Source: an uncultured Pedobacter sp. (lineage in GTDB: Bacteria > Bacteroidota > Bacteroidia > Sphingobacteriales > Sphingobacteriaceae). Taken from it: a stretch of 64,000 bases of DNA. Made by a program: the position numbers and the translations under genes. The notes under the pieces are model-generated. The model did not search any database. It had not been told where the DNA came from and saw only the letters and a program-made list of their open reading frames with translations. Shown piece by piece: positions 63,875-64,000 of this stretch; the stretch's first letter is position 1, and each line of letters opens with the position of its first letter. Where the stretch lies: the NCBI RefSeq assembly GCF_913776295.1, contig NZ_CAJYOJ010000079.1, positions 78,470 through 142,469 on the forward strand, read 5' to 3'.

Positions 63875-64000
63875 CGTCATCCTGAGGGATAATTTATTTT
63901 ATAAAAATCAATATAGATGACGTAACTAATTACTTATGCCATACAGCCCAGTCTTGCCTCGGCTTACCGCCGCCGAATGGCTCTTACTTTTTGGCATCAA
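63875..64000. repeat. compound intergenic repeat, copy 2 (cut by the window edge)
   Basis: Same order as copy 1: CGTCATCCTGAGGGATAATT, then GATGACGT, CTTGCCTCGGCT, ACCGCCGCCGAA and CTTACTTTTTGGCATCAA, with a few substitutions and a longer spacer between the two halves. Same orientation as copy 1, about 920 nt away. Confidence 0.75.

Larger units (their letters stand above)
62766..64000. other. gene-poor, repeat-rich right end
   Basis: Upstream region of susC, presumably with its promoter (an inverted ATACA-TT-TGTAT lies at 62856-62867). Two copies of a compound repeat (62954-63068 and 63875-64000), plus GTACTTTGG/CCAAAGTAC and TATGCC/GGCATA hairpins near 63760-63800 fill the rest. A 77-codon frame at 63449-63682 has no recognisable domain or good start context and I do not call it. 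Confidence 0.6.

Noticed and set aside
1..64000. CRISPR arrays, tRNA and rRNA genes, insertion sequences with transposase
   Set aside because: No regularly spaced repeats, no cloverleaf-like or rRNA-like sequences and no transposase or integrase reading frame were seen on either strand.

Overview
The window looks like a chromosomal segment of a Bacteroidota bacterium, most likely a Sphingobacteriaceae member such as Pedobacter. This rests on the SusC/SusD pair with a DUF3823 lipoprotein, an UpxY-type NusG paralogue, a TAnnTTTG promoter-like box, few Shine-Dalgarno sequences, moderate-to-low GC, and dispersed GTCAT...ATGAC palindromes. The genus is inference.

Layout. (1) 1-3486: the start of a division/cell-wall cluster on the minus strand (mraZ, rsmH, an FtsL-like protein, ftsI cut by the left edge), with three MraZ-box-like repeats upstream. 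(2) 3786-7131: glycolytic genes pgk and gap with an acetyltransferase and a DoxX-like membrane protein. (3) 7252-40035: a long surface-polysaccharide locus. It opens on the minus strand with a WecA/TagO-like initiating transferase and a GT2 enzyme, then four related small secreted-protein genes (one decayed). A plus-strand series follows: Wza-like exporter, Wzc-like kinase, UpxY, AsnB, Wzm/Wzt ABC transporter, a dozen-plus glycosyltransferases, two methyltransferases, a sugar aminotransferase, two hexapeptide acyltransferases, a Wzy-like polymerase and an exosortase. It closes with a clear intrinsic terminator at 40063-40092. (4) 40229-51110: mixed housekeeping and hypothetical genes, including pepE, an MFS transporter, a head-GIN-like protein, a GH92 enzyme, a PRC-barrel protein, a MOSC protein and a GNAT enzyme. 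(5) 51357-62765: a minus-strand polysaccharide utilization locus (SusC, SusD, DUF3823, two GH43, GH5, GH2). (6) 62766-64000: a gene-poor, repeat-rich end.

The most interesting system is the exosortase (38878-39459, with a visible Cys/Arg/His set) at the 3' end of the polysaccharide cluster, taken together with the small secreted proteins at its 5' end (9320-11619). These proteins share an N-terminal signal peptide, a conserved [ST/K]GC early in the mature part, and a C-terminal tail of (C)(P/D)LD[DES], one hydrophobic segment and a short Lys/Arg cluster. That tripartite tail is the architecture of exosortase (PEP-CTERM-type) sorting signals. I infer that the proteins are dedicated substrates, cleaved by the exosortase and possibly joined to or co-displayed with the polysaccharide. 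One of the four copies carries a frameshift and an in-frame amber codon, suggesting turnover within the family.

The polysaccharide locus is also unusual in combining an ABC exporter (Wzm/Wzt) with Wza/Wzc-like proteins and a Wzy-like polymerase while showing no Wzx flippase. It may therefore encode two overlapping pathways, with the exosortase/Wzy-like block (35365-40035) as a separate module.
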